A DNA stretch of 64,000 bases from NCBI GenBank assembly GCA_903884945.1, contig CAISGR010000039.1, forward strand, positions 1-64,000, read 5' to 3'. Origin of the DNA: an uncultured bacterium. Its GTDB lineage: Bacteria; Pseudomonadota; Alphaproteobacteria; Sphingomonadales; Sphingomonadaceae. The notes below the pieces were generated by a model. That model was not told the origin of the DNA and did not search any database. It was given only the letters and a program-made list of their open reading frames with translations. Positions 42,598 through 51,322 of the stretch are shown piece by piece (positions within the stretch are counted from its first letter, which is position 1; every line of letters starts with the position of its first letter). The translations under genes were made by a program, and so were the position numbers.

Positions 42598-42619
42598 GGC
42601 ATAGCGCCAACTGCCCAGG

Positions 42620-42659
42620 GCCCGGCGCAGGGAACATCGTTTCCCTGCGCCGGGCTTTT
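42620..42659 (+). terminator. Intrinsic terminator after degP
   Basis: GCCCGGCGCAGGGAA (42620-42634), six-base loop, and its perfect complement (42641-42655), followed by TTTT (42656-42659). A 15-bp perfect stem with a T-run is a strong Rho-independent terminator. Confidence 0.9.
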
Positions 42660-42757
42660 GGTTGCATGGCCGGCCGATGGCGGACAGGAATTTACCCCCG
42701 GCCATCTTCCCCCTCCCCGGCAAACGCGCGATACGCGACGGATATCGGGAGACGGCA

Positions 42758-44422
42758 ATGGCGGACGACAACAGCATCTTCATCGGCAGCAGTGCGGACG
42801 GCCGGCGCCAGCAGCTCGAACTGAAGCGCGCCAACCGCCACGGCCTGATCGCCGGTGCCACCGGCACCGGCAAGACCGTCACCATCCAGGGCATCATCGA
42901 CGGCCTGTCCGGCGCCGGCGTCCCCTGCTTCGTCGCCGATGTGAAGGGCGACCTCTCCGGCCTTGCCATGGCCGGATCGCCCACCTCCAAGATGCACGAG
43001 ACCTTCGCTGCCCGGGCAAAGGAGATCGGCTATGACGACTGGTCCTATGCCGACAATCCCGTGCAGTTCTGGGATCTCTACGGCGAGCAGGGCCACCCGA
43101 TCCGGACCACGATCAGCGAGATGGGCCCGCTGCTCCTTGCGCGCCTGCTCGACCTGAACGAAGTGCAGGAAGGCGTGCTGACCATCGCCTTCCACGTCGC
43201 CGACAAGGACGGGATGCTGCTGCTCGACCTCGACGACCTGCAGGCAATGCTGATCAGCTGCGGCGAGCGCGCCGATGAGCTCACCACCACCTATGGCAAT
43301 GTCTCGAAGCAGAGCATCGGCACGATCCAGCGCTCGCTGCTCCAGCTGCGCAGCCAGGGCGGCGAGCATTTCTTCGGCGAGCCTGCGCTGACCATGAACG
43401 ATTTCATCGGCCTGGACGACAAGGGCCGCGGCATCGTCAACATCCTCGCCGCCGACAAGCTGATGGCGAGCCCGAAACTCTATTCGACCTTCCTGCTCTG
43501 GCTGATGAGCGAGCTATTCGAGCATCTTCCCGAGGTCGGCGACCCCGACAAGCCGGTCCTCGCCTTCTTCTTCGACGAGGCGCATCTGCTGTTCGACTCG
43601 GCGCCCAAGGCATTGCTCGAAAAAATCGAGCAGGTCGTGCGGCTGATCCGCTCCAAGGGCGTCGGCGTCTATTTCATCACCCAGAACCCGATCGACATCC
43701 CGGACACCGTCGCCGGTCAGCTCGGCAACCGCGTGCAGCACGCGTTGCGCGCCTTCACCCCGCGCGACCAGGCCGCGGTGAAATCGGCCGCGACGACCTT
43801 CCGCGCCAACCCAGGCGTCGATGTCGAAAAGGCGATCACGGAGCTCAAGGTCGGCGAGGCGCTGGTGTCGCTGCTGCTGCCCGACGGCTCCCCGGCCCCG
43901 GTCGAGCGCACGCTGATCAAGCCGCCGCGCTCGCGCGTCGGGCCAGTCACCCCCGCCGAACGCAAGGTGATGATCGAGACTGATCCGATCGGCACCAAAT
44001 ATGACACGCTGGTGGATCGCCAGTCGGCCGAGGAGATTCTCGCCAGCAAGGCGCAGGAGGCCAGCGCCGCCGCGGCCGAAGCCGCCGCCAGGACCGAGGC
44101 CGAAAAGGCAGCGGCGGCCCAGGCCAAGGAAGACGCCCGCGCCGCCAAGGAGGCCGAGCGCCAGCGGATCGCCGATCAGCGCGAGGCGGATCGCCAGGCG
44201 CGGCTCGCGGCGCAGCAACAGGCGGCCGAGGCCCGCGCCGCGGCCAACTCGCCCTGGAACCGCGCGATCACCTCGGCGACGCGCTCCGCCTCGTCGGCGG
44301 TCGGCCGGTCAGTCGCGAACGAAGTATCCAAGGCGGTTTTCGGCTCGTCGCGCGGCGCCGGCGCAAGCATCGTCGGCGGCCTGGTGCGCGGCGTGCTGGG
44401 CGGACTGTTCAAGGGTAGATAG
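42758..44422 (+). CDS. HerA-like ATPase (DUF853, YjgR type)
   Basis: The 554-residue P-loop ATPase has Walker A GATGTGKT at about 34-41, [10 protein letters not shown] and Walker [11 protein letters not shown]. It has the DUF853 block ([20 protein letters not shown], then [20 protein letters not shown]). The last 130 residues include a long Ala/Glu/Arg coiled-coil (about 420-510), then a Gly-rich tail ([15 protein letters not shown]). HerA/FtsK-like proteins pump DNA or remodel complexes, but the role of the YjgR group is not known. The start is the ATG at 42758 with GGGAGA upstream. Confidence 0.9.
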   Translation: MADDNSIFIGSSADGRRQQLELKRANRHGLIAGATGTGKTVTIQGIIDGLSGAGVPCFVADVKGDLSGLAMAGSPTSKMHETFAARAKEIGYDDWSYADNPVQFWDLYGEQGHPIRTTISEMGPLLLARLLDLNEVQEGVLTIAFHVADKDGMLLLDLDDLQAMLISCGERADELTTTYGNVSKQSIGTIQRSLLQLRSQGGEHFFGEPALTMNDFIGLDDKGRGIVNILAADKLMASPKLYSTFLLWLMSELFEHLPEVGDPDKPVLAFFFDEAHLLFDSAPKALLEKIEQVVRLIRSKGVGVYFITQNPIDIPDTVAGQLGNRVQHALRAFTPRDQAAVKSAATTFRANPGVDVEKAITELKVGEALVSLLLPDGSPAPVERTLIKPPRSRVGPVTPAERKVMIETDPIGTKYDTLVDRQSAEEILASKAQEASAAAAEAAARTEAEKAAAAQAKEDARAAKEAERQRIADQREADRQARLAAQQQAAEARAAANSPWNRAITSATRSASSAVGRSVANEVSKAVFGSSRGAGASIVGGLVRGVLGGLFKGR

Positions 44423-44471
44423 CGGCTGGCTTCTCCAATAGTCTGAGCCGAACAAAAGCCGGAGAATGACA

Positions 44472-45689
44472 ATGGACCTCGGAATCGACTTGGCCACCGA
44501 CTGGAGCGCGGCCGGCGAGGCCGAGCTTGCCGATATCGTCGAGCTCCGACGCGCGATCCATGCCGATCCCGAGATCGGCCTGCAGTGTCCGCGCACGACC
44601 GAGAAGCTCAAGGCGGCGCTGGCCGGCCTGCCGCTCGAATATCGCGACAGCGGGTCGACCTCCGGCTTCATCGCGATCCTGCGCGGCGGCAATGACAATG
44701 GCCGCACCGTCCTGCTGCGCGGCGACATGGACGCCCTGCCGATGCAGGAGGAAACCGGTCTCGCCTTCGCCTCGCAGGTCCCGGGAGCGATGCATGCCTG
44801 CGGCCATGATGCGCACAGCGCGATGCTGGTCGGTGCCGCCCGCGCGCTCTGCGCCCGGCGCGACCGCTTGTCGGGCACGGTCGTCTTCATGTTCCAGCCC
44901 GGCGAGGAAGGCTATCACGGCGCGCGCTTCATGATCGAGGACGGCCTGCTCGACGCGCCACGGCCCGAAGCTGCCTTTGCACTCCACATCCTGCCCAACG
45001 CGCCCGCCGGCCTGGTTTGCAGCCGCCCCGGCGCGCTGCTCGCCTCGACCGACGCGCTCAACATCACGGTGCGCGGCAAGGGCGGCCACGCCGCGATGCC
45101 GCATGACGGAATCGATCCGATCCCGGTCGCCTGCGAGATCGTCACGGCGCTCAGCGCCTTTGTCGCGCGGCAGATTCCGGTCACTGATCCGGCGGTGCTG
45201 TCGATCACCCAGATCAACGCCGGTTCCGCCTATAATATCGTGCCCGACGAGGTGAAGCTGAAGGGCACGCTGCGGACCCTCTCGAACACGACGCGTACCC
45301 GGGCACGCGAAGGCCTGACCCGGATCGCCGAGCATATCGCGCTGGCGCACGGCTGTACCGCCGAGGTGGTGATCGACGACGGCTATCCGGTGACGATGAA
45401 CGATCCGCGCGCGCTCGGCCTGTTGCGCGGGGTTACCGAGAAACTGGGTGGCGAGGCCGCCTGGCACAGCATGGCCGCCCCGATCATGGGCGGCGAGGAT
45501 TTCTCCTATGTGCTTCGCGAGATCCCGGGCGCGATGGCCTTTATCGGCGTCGCGGCGGAGGGGACCGATCCCGCAACCAACCCGCCGCTGCACAACACGC
45601 GCATGACGATCGCCGAGGCGGTGATGGCGCGAGGCGTGGCAATCCACTGCGCCGTCGCCGAGCAGTTCCTCGACAACGGGCTCGGCTGA
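44472..45689 (+). CDS. M20-family amidohydrolase (N-acyl amino acid/hippurate hydrolase type)
   Basis: The 405-residue metallohydrolase matches the M20D group: LRRAIHADPEIGLQCPRTTE, RGDMDALPMQEETGLAFAS, HACGHDAHSAMLVGAA, VFMFQPGEEGYHGARFMIED, and the dimerisation domain GKGGHAAMPHDGIDPIPVAC. These enzymes release amino acids from N-acyl or peptide conjugates. The ATG at 44472 is favoured over that at 44466 because GGAG (44461-44464) is seven bases upstream. A secreted M1 aminopeptidase follows 86 bases later, which suggests peptide scavenging. Confidence 0.92.
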   Translation: MDLGIDLATDWSAAGEAELADIVELRRAIHADPEIGLQCPRTTEKLKAALAGLPLEYRDSGSTSGFIAILRGGNDNGRTVLLRGDMDALPMQEETGLAFASQVPGAMHACGHDAHSAMLVGAARALCARRDRLSGTVVFMFQPGEEGYHGARFMIEDGLLDAPRPEAAFALHILPNAPAGLVCSRPGALLASTDALNITVRGKGGHAAMPHDGIDPIPVACEIVTALSAFVARQIPVTDPAVLSITQINAGSAYNIVPDEVKLKGTLRTLSNTTRTRAREGLTRIAEHIALAHGCTAEVVIDDGYPVTMNDPRALGLLRGVTEKLGGEAAWHSMAAPIMGGEDFSYVLREIPGAMAFIGVAAEGTDPATNPPLHNTRMTIAEAVMARGVAIHCAVAEQFLDNGLG

Positions 45690-45740
45690 GCCACGGTTTT
45701 TGCGCACATGCCGGCAACAGCTTGTCGAGCGGAGACCGTC

Positions 45741-45758
45741 GTGTTAGCCTTGTAACAC
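45741..45758. promoter_or_regulatory. Inverted repeat before the M1 aminopeptidase gene
   Basis: GTGTTA-GCCTTG-TAACAC (45741-45758) has perfect 6-bp arms and ends 17 bases before the ATG at 45776. It may be an operator overlapping the promoter. No regulator can be assigned. Confidence 0.35.
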
Positions 45759-45775
45759 ACCTCAAGGAATTCCCG

Positions 45776-48490
45776 ATGCGCGCCGTCTTCCTCGCAACCT
45801 GCCTTTCACTCCTGTCGACCAGCGCGCTCGCGCAGACGGCAACCGCACCCGCCAAGCCGGCCATCACGCCCGATCCCGCCGCCCCCAAGGGCAAGCTTTC
45901 CGATGCGGCGACGCCCACCGCCTATCGCCTGATCTTCACGATCCTGCCCGATCAGCCCGGCTTTTCGGGCCATGACGAGATCGACGTGACGGTAAAGGCC
46001 CCGACCAGATCCCTGTATCTCCATGGCCGCGACCTGAAGGTGGCGGGGGCAGCCGTGACGGTCGGCGGCAAGTGGATCCCGGCGCGCTGGACTCAGGTTG
46101 ATACCACCGGCGTCGTCCGGCTCGACTTCGCCGAGGAGGTCCCGGCGGGCAAGGCGACGCTGTCGTTCGACTATGAAGGCACTTTCGGCGACAGCGCGTC
46201 CGGCCTGTATCACATCAAGGTCGGCGACCAATGGTATAGCTGGACCCAGTTCGAATCGATCGATGCGCGCGCCGCCTTCCCGTCGTTCGACGAGCCCGGC
46301 TTCAAGACGCCCTTTACCGTCTCCGTCCTCACGGCGCCGGGTAACAAGGTGGTGAGCAACGCCCCCGAGGCATCGGTCACTACCCTCCCGATCGACCCCG
46401 AGTCAGCCGCCGCGAAGCATGCGCGCGCGACCGGTACCACACTCCCCGCGGCGATGGTGCGCCATGATTTCCAGCCGACCAGGCCGCTGCCGACCTATCT
46501 CGTCGCGCTGGTGACCGGCCCGTTCCTGCACGAAAAGGGCGCCGTCGCCCCCACCCCCGAGCGAAGCACGCCGCTGCCGCTCGGTGCCGTCGCGACCCAG
46601 GCCCAGGCCGGCAAGCTCGATTATGTCATGGCCGAGACCCCGCGCATCGTCAGCCTGCTCGAGCAATATTTCGGCGAGCCCTTCCCCTTCCCCAAGCTCG
46701 ATCAGATCGCCTCGCCCGTCTCGCCCGGCGCGATGGAGAATGCCGGTGCCGATATCTATGGCGACGGCATCATCCTGCTCGACAAGGGCGCGACGACCGG
46801 CCAGCGCCAGGCCTTCGGCATGATCGTCGCGCATGAGCTGTCGCACCAGTGGTTCGGCGATCTCGTCACGCCGGCCTGGTGGAACGACATCTGGCTCAAC
46901 GAAAGCTTCGCCAACTGGATGGGCTATCGCATCGGCAACGAATGGCGGCCCGAGCTCAATATCGGCGTCGGCGGGCTCGATGAGGGCTTTCGTGCGATGA
47001 ACACCGACTCGCTCGAGGTCGGCCGGCCGATCCATCAGGCGATCACCGACAACAGCCAGATCGACAGCGCGTTCGACAACATCACCTATGGCAAGGGCGG
47101 CCATGTGATTGCGATGATCGCTGCCTATCTCGGCGACGAGAAGTTCAAGGCCGGGGTGCGCCTGCACCTGAAACGCCACGCCTATGGCAACGCCACGTCC
47201 GAGCAGTTCTTCCAGTCGCTCGCCGATGGCGCCCAGGATCCGCGCGTCCTTGCGGCGATGAAGAGCTTCGTCGACCAGCAGGGCGTGCCCCTGGTCGATA
47301 TCACCCGCAAGGACGGCAAGCTCGTGGCGACGCAGTCGCGCTACGCCTTTCTCGGCAGCAAGCCGAAGGCCGAGCAATGGACGATCCCGTTTTGCCTCCG
47401 CATCGACGCAGCGAAGAGCTGCACCCTGCTCGACAAACCCGTCACCACCCTTGCCGCCACCGGCGCGGGCGTGATCATGCCCAATGTCGGCGGCACCGGC
47501 TATTACCGCTTCAACCTGGAGGCGGCCGAGTGGCAGAAGCTGATCGCCAGCTTCGCCACATTGTCGCCGGCCGAGGCGATCGCCGCCAATGACAGCCTCT
47601 GGGCTGCCTTTCGCGCCGGCAGGGCCCCGGCGAGCTGGCTGGTCGCGGCGACGAAGAATCTCGCCGCCAACCCGGATTCCGGCGCGAGCGTCGATGGCGG
47701 CGCGCGTCTGTCCGGATTGAAGCTGCGGGGCCTGATCGGGCCTGAATCGGATGTAGCCTATCGCCGGCTGATGGATTCGACCTATGCCCCTCGCCTCGCT
47801 GCGATCGGCTTCGATCCGGCCGCCGGCGCGCATAGCGGCGACACCCCCGACAAGCAGAAGCTGCGCCAGGGCCTGGTCGGCTATGTCGTCGAGGAGGGCC
47901 ATGACGCAGCGGTCAGCGCCAAGCTCGAGGCTGCCGCCGAGAAGTATCTCGCCGGTGACAAGCAGGCGATCGACCAGGCCTATCTCGGCACCGGCCTCGA
48001 GGTGGTCGTCTCCAGGGGCGGCGTTCCGGCCGCGAAGAAGCTGATCGATATCGGCCTGTCGAGCGAGGATCCGGTGCTGCGTCAGTCGGCGCTCGGTGCA
48101 GCCGCCGCGAGCGGCCGGACCGACGTCGCCGAATATCTGCTCGGCCTCACCGATCCGCGGCTGCGTCCCTATGACCGGCTCGGGCTGATCTTCGGTCTCG
48201 CCACCGCCGAAGGCACTGTCGACCTGACCGGCGAATGGATCCTCGCCAATTACGAGAAGCTGCTCGCCAGCGGCAACGGCGTGTTCATCACCAGCCGGCT
48301 GCCCCAGGCGCTCAGCTACCAGTGCGGCGCCGATCGCGCCGACCGTATCAACGCCCTGCTCGGGCCGAAGGTACGCGCCGCCGGTGCCGGCGTGCTCGAT
48401 TTCGAGCGGACCGTCGAGGCGATCCGCCACTGCGGCGACCTGAAGGCCGCCAGGGGCGCTGAGATCGCGGCCGCGATCGCCAAGGGCTGA
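45776..48490 (+). CDS. Secreted M1-family zinc aminopeptidase
   Basis: The 904-residue protein has a signal peptide (MRAVFLATCLSLLSTSALAQ), so it acts in the periplasm or outside the cell, unlike cytoplasmic PepN. The M1 exopeptidase motif GAMENAG is followed by the zinc site HELSHQW at 353-359 and the second Glu ligand in NESFANWMGYR. The C-terminal half is the ERAP1-like helical domain. It removes N-terminal amino acids from peptides. The start is the ATG at 45776 with AAGGAA upstream. An unusual repeat cluster lies downstream. Confidence 0.93.
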   Translation: MRAVFLATCLSLLSTSALAQTATAPAKPAITPDPAAPKGKLSDAATPTAYRLIFTILPDQPGFSGHDEIDVTVKAPTRSLYLHGRDLKVAGAAVTVGGKWIPARWTQVDTTGVVRLDFAEEVPAGKATLSFDYEGTFGDSASGLYHIKVGDQWYSWTQFESIDARAAFPSFDEPGFKTPFTVSVLTAPGNKVVSNAPEASVTTLPIDPESAAAKHARATGTTLPAAMVRHDFQPTRPLPTYLVALVTGPFLHEKGAVAPTPERSTPLPLGAVATQAQAGKLDYVMAETPRIVSLLEQYFGEPFPFPKLDQIASPVSPGAMENAGADIYGDGIILLDKGATTGQRQAFGMIVAHELSHQWFGDLVTPAWWNDIWLNESFANWMGYRIGNEWRPELNIGVGGLDEGFRAMNTDSLEVGRPIHQAITDNSQIDSAFDNITYGKGGHVIAMIAAYLGDEKFKAGVRLHLKRHAYGNATSEQFFQSLADGAQDPRVLAAMKSFVDQQGVPLVDITRKDGKLVATQSRYAFLGSKPKAEQWTIPFCLRIDAAKSCTLLDKPVTTLAATGAGVIMPNVGGTGYYRFNLEAAEWQKLIASFATLSPAEAIAANDSLWAAFRAGRAPASWLVAATKNLAANPDSGASVDGGARLSGLKLRGLIGPESDVAYRRLMDSTYAPRLAAIGFDPAAGAHSGDTPDKQKLRQGLVGYVVEEGHDAAVSAKLEAAAEKYLAGDKQAIDQAYLGTGLEVVVSRGGVPAAKKLIDIGLSSEDPVLRQSALGAAAASGRTDVAEYLLGLTDPRLRPYDRLGLIFGLATAEGTVDLTGEWILANYEKLLASGNGVFITSRLPQALSYQCGADRADRINALLGPKVRAAGAGVLDFERTVEAIRHCGDLKAARGAEIAAAIAKG

Positions 48491-48868
48491 GGCGTTCCCT
48501 CGCGCCACTGGATGCCGGCTTGATTCAACCCTTGTCGCGTTCTGCTAGCGTCTGGTCCGGCCCGGCTCCCGCAAGGCGATCCGGGCCGGCTCGATATCGA
48601 CCGTCATGATCCCGGGAGCGACGCGTGCAAATTCCCTGTTCCGCCTTTCGATTTCCCTGTTCCGGCCGCGCTTTCGGTAACAGGGAAATCGATCGGCAAG
48701 CGATTGGCGTAAAAGAGAAATTTCTCGAGGAAAATCCAACGTAACAGGGAAATAAAAAAATCATGGCGCCGGAACAGGGAAAATCCGCCGTTTTTGGCGA
48801 AAACTGTCCTCGACTCGATCGCACCATCATGGCTGACTGCACCTGATCGTCCTTCCGGGGGAAACGCC
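48491..48868. other. 378-base non-coding region with inverted-repeat cluster
   Basis: This lies between the M1 peptidase and a small membrane protein. No credible gene is present; an antisense frame at 48525-48842 is a shadow of the repeats. The region is locally AT-richer than its surroundings and holds five copies of a TTCCCTGTT-type word (see 48629-48785), a 12-bp palindrome GAGAAATTTCTC (48715-48726), and a GC-rich stem near 48560-48590. Confidence 0.6.
48629..48785. repeat. Cluster of five TTCCCTGTT/AACAGGGAA repeats
   Basis: Two copies read AWTTCCCTGTTCCG (48629-48643 and 48651-48664) and three read in the opposite orientation as GNAACAGGGAAA (48677-48690, 48741-48753, 48771-48785). 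Copies 2 and 3 form a perfect 13-bp inverted repeat, CGATTTCCCTGTT (48649-48661) with its complement at 48679-48691 around a 17-base loop. The copies are too regular for chance. Similar TTCCCTGTT-rich clusters occur, as far as I recall, in other sphingomonad and rhizobial genomes, with no assigned function. Confidence 0.7.
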
Positions 48869-49288
48869 ATGACCGATCGACCCGCAGTACGCGGCCGCTC
48901 CCCTGGCCTGGGCGGCACGCTTGCCGTCATCGCCGGATTCCTGACGGTCGTGATCCTGACGACCGTCACTGACGAGATCATGCACGCGACCGGCATCATC
49001 CCGCGTGGCCCGATGTGGAATCCCTGGCACAATGCCCTCGCGCTCGCCTATCGCTGCGTGATCGGCGTCGCCGGTGGCAATGTCACGGCCCGGATCGCCC
49101 CCAGCGCCAGGATGACCTGGGTCGTCGTCCTTGCCGCGATCGGTACCTTCGCCGCGACCGCCGGGGTCGTCGTCACCTGGGGCCTGGCTTACGGGCCGCA
49201 CTGGTATCCCGTCGCACTCGCCCTGACCGCCTTCCCCACGGTATGGTTCGGCGGCTGGCTCCATTGCCGCGGTGCCGCCCGCGGCTGA
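48869..49288 (+). CDS. Small integral membrane protein
   Basis: The 139-residue protein has four predicted transmembrane helices (about 15-37, 53-72, 83-103, 111-130) and a cytoplasmic, Arg-rich N-terminus (MTDRPAVRGRSPGLGGTLAV). No family is recognised with confidence; size and topology resemble DoxX-like or other small alpha-helical membrane proteins. GGGGGA precedes the ATG at 48869. It lies downstream of the repeat cluster and 44 bases before the OPT transporter. Confidence 0.65.
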   Translation: MTDRPAVRGRSPGLGGTLAVIAGFLTVVILTTVTDEIMHATGIIPRGPMWNPWHNALALAYRCVIGVAGGNVTARIAPSARMTWVVVLAAIGTFAATAGVVVTWGLAYGPHWYPVALALTAFPTVWFGGWLHCRGAARG

Positions 49289-49332
49289 AAAGCGCTGTTC
49301 CGCAACCCGGCCGGTTGTGCCACCATGGCGCG

Positions 49333-51291
49333 ATGCAAGCTCCAGCCACGTCGCCCGCCCGCCCGCTCGCCGAACTCACGGTGCGGGGCATCGTCCTCGG
49401 CGCGCTCATCACCGTCCTGTTCACGGCCGCGAACGTCTATCTGGGGCTCAAGGTCGGCCTGACCTTCGCCACCTCGATTCCGGCAGCCGTGATCTCGATG
49501 GCGATCCTGCGCTTCTTCAAGGATGCCAATATCCTGGAGAACAACATCGTCCAGACGATCGCGAGCGCCGCCGGCACCCTGGCCGCGATCATCTTCGTCC
49601 TCCCGGGCCTGATCCTGGTCGGCTGGTGGACTGGCTTTCCCTATTGGACGACGGCCGCGGTCTGCGCGGTCGGCGGCATTCTCGGGGTGATGTTCTCCGT
49701 TCCCCTGCGCCGTGCGCTCGTGACGGGATCGGATCTGCCCTATCCCGAGGGTGTGGCCGCCGCCGAGGTGCTCAAGGTCGGCGCTGCCGCCGATGGCGAT
49801 GTCGAGAATGCCAAGGGCCTGCGCGTCATCATCCTCGGGTCGCTCGCCTCGGCCGGTTTCGCCCTGCTCGCCGCGATGAAGCTCGTCGTCGGCGAGGCAG
49901 CGAAGAATTTCCGCGTCGCGGGCGGCGCCAGCGGTGTATCGACCAGCTTTTCCATGGCGCTGATCGGTGTCGGCCATCTCGTCGGCCTTTCGGTCGGCGC
50001 GGCGATGTTCTTCGGCATGATCATCGCCTGGGCCGGGCTGATGCCCTATCTCACCCACGCGCTTCCGGGAGAGCTCGATGCCGTCGTCGGCACCGTCTTC
50101 AAGCTGAAGGTGCGCTTCATCGGTGCGGGCACGATCGGCGTCGCGGCGATCTGGACGCTGCTCAAGATCCTCGGCCCGATCATCGGCGGCATCCGTTCGG
50201 CCATGGCTGCGTCGCGCGCGCGTCAGGGCGGTTCGATCCTGGAGCTTACCGAGCGCGACCTGCCGATCGGCATCGTCGGCGCCGCGATCCTCGCGACGCT
50301 GCCGCCGATCGCCTTCCTGTTGTGGAACTTCTCGGCCGGCGGGCCGATCCACGATCACGCGCTCCCGGTCATCGCCGGCACGATCCTCTATATCCTCGTC
50401 ATCGGCATCGTGATCGCCGCCGTGTGCGGCTATATGGCGGGGCTGATCGGCGCGTCGAACAGCCCGGTATCCGGGGTCGGCATCCTCGCCGTGCTCGGCG
50501 CGTCACTCCTGCTGGTGGCGATCTACGGCCACAGCACCGATCTCGCGCGCACCAATGCGCTGATCGCCTATGCGCTGTTCACCACCGCGATCGTCTTTTC
50601 GGTCGCGACCATCTCCAACGACAATCTGCAGGATCTCAAGACCGGCCAGCTCGTCGGCGCAACGCCGTGGAAGCAGCAGGTCGCGCTGGTCCTGGGCGTG
50701 ATCTTCGGCTCGCTGGTGATCCCGCCCGTGCTCGACCTGCTCAACACCGCCTTCACGTTCCAGGGCGCGCCCAACGCGAAGGACAGCGCCCTCGCCGCGC
50801 CCCAGGCCGCGCTGATCTCCTCGCTCGCCAAGGGCGTGCTCGGCGGCGATCTCGACTGGCGGCTGATCGGCACGGGCGCCGGCATCGGCGTGGTGGTGAT
50901 CATCCTCGACGAGGCGCTTGGCCGTGCGGGCAGGATGCGCCTGCCGCCGCTCGGCGTCGGCATGGGCATCTACCTGCCCATGGCGCTCACGCTGCTGATC
51001 CCGGTCGGCGCGCTGATCGGCCATTTCTACGACAAATGGGCCGCGCGCACCCCGAACCCCGATTTCGCCCAGCGCATGGGCGTGCTCGCGGCAACCGGTC
51101 TCATCGTCGGCGAAAGCCTGTTCGGCGTCGCCTTTGCGGGAATCGTCGGGGCAAGCGGCAAGGATGCGCCATTGGCGGTCGTCGGGGCTGGCTTCGCAAC
51201 CGTCGCGCTGGTCGCGGCCCCGATCGTCTTCGCCGGGCTGATCTGGCTGCTCTACAGCCGGACCAGGGCAATGGCCGGAACGGAAGCCTGA
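49333..51291 (+). CDS. OPT-family oligopeptide transporter
   Basis: The 652-residue protein has about 14-16 transmembrane helices and the OPT pattern: GLKVGLTFATSIPAAVISMA, NNIVQTIASAAGTLAAIIFV, GSDLPYPEGVAAAEVLKVGA and GLIGASNSPVSGVGILA. Bacterial OPT proteins import oligopeptides or metal-chelate complexes with protons. The start is the ATG at 49333 (MQAPATSPARPLAELTVRGI). It may serve uptake of peptides released by the upstream secreted peptidase. It converges on the GH130 gene across a bidirectional hairpin. Confidence 0.93.
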   Translation: MQAPATSPARPLAELTVRGIVLGALITVLFTAANVYLGLKVGLTFATSIPAAVISMAILRFFKDANILENNIVQTIASAAGTLAAIIFVLPGLILVGWWTGFPYWTTAAVCAVGGILGVMFSVPLRRALVTGSDLPYPEGVAAAEVLKVGAAADGDVENAKGLRVIILGSLASAGFALLAAMKLVVGEAAKNFRVAGGASGVSTSFSMALIGVGHLVGLSVGAAMFFGMIIAWAGLMPYLTHALPGELDAVVGTVFKLKVRFIGAGTIGVAAIWTLLKILGPIIGGIRSAMAASRARQGGSILELTERDLPIGIVGAAILATLPPIAFLLWNFSAGGPIHDHALPVIAGTILYILVIGIVIAAVCGYMAGLIGASNSPVSGVGILAVLGASLLLVAIYGHSTDLARTNALIAYALFTTAIVFSVATISNDNLQDLKTGQLVGATPWKQQVALVLGVIFGSLVIPPVLDLLNTAFTFQGAPNAKDSALAAPQAALISSLAKGVLGGDLDWRLIGTGAGIGVVVIILDEALGRAGRMRLPPLGVGMGIYLPMALTLLIPVGALIGHFYDKWAARTPNPDFAQRMGVLAATGLIVGESLFGVAFAGIVGASGKDAPLAVVGAGFATVALVAAPIVFAGLIWLLYSRTRAMAGTEA

Positions 51292-51292
51292 A

Positions 51293-51313
51293 GCCTCTCC
51301 CGGCGGGAGAGGC
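51293..51313. terminator. Hairpin between convergent OPT and GH130 genes
   Basis: GCCTCTCCC-GGC-GGGAGAGGC is a perfect 9-bp stem with a three-base loop, starting one base after the OPT stop and ending nine bases before the GH130 stop on the other strand. There is no long T-run on either side, so termination strength is uncertain. Confidence 0.6.
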
Positions 51314-51322
51314 GCCGTTGCT

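Noticed and set aside
41053..42990. 645-codon minus-strand frame over degP
   Set aside because: It is antisense to a clear HtrA protease with an intact triad; long antisense frames are common in high-GC DNA.
46403..48508. 701-codon minus-strand frame over the M1 peptidase gene
   Set aside because: Composition is the mirror of the sense gene, and it lacks domains and a plausible ribosome site.
48629..48785. CRISPR array
   Set aside because: Repeats are short, occur in both orientations and at irregular spacing, and no cas genes are near.
48525..48842. 105-codon minus-strand gene in the repeat region
   Set aside because: It is read across inverted repeats, has no ribosome site and has a composition unlike the neighbouring genes.
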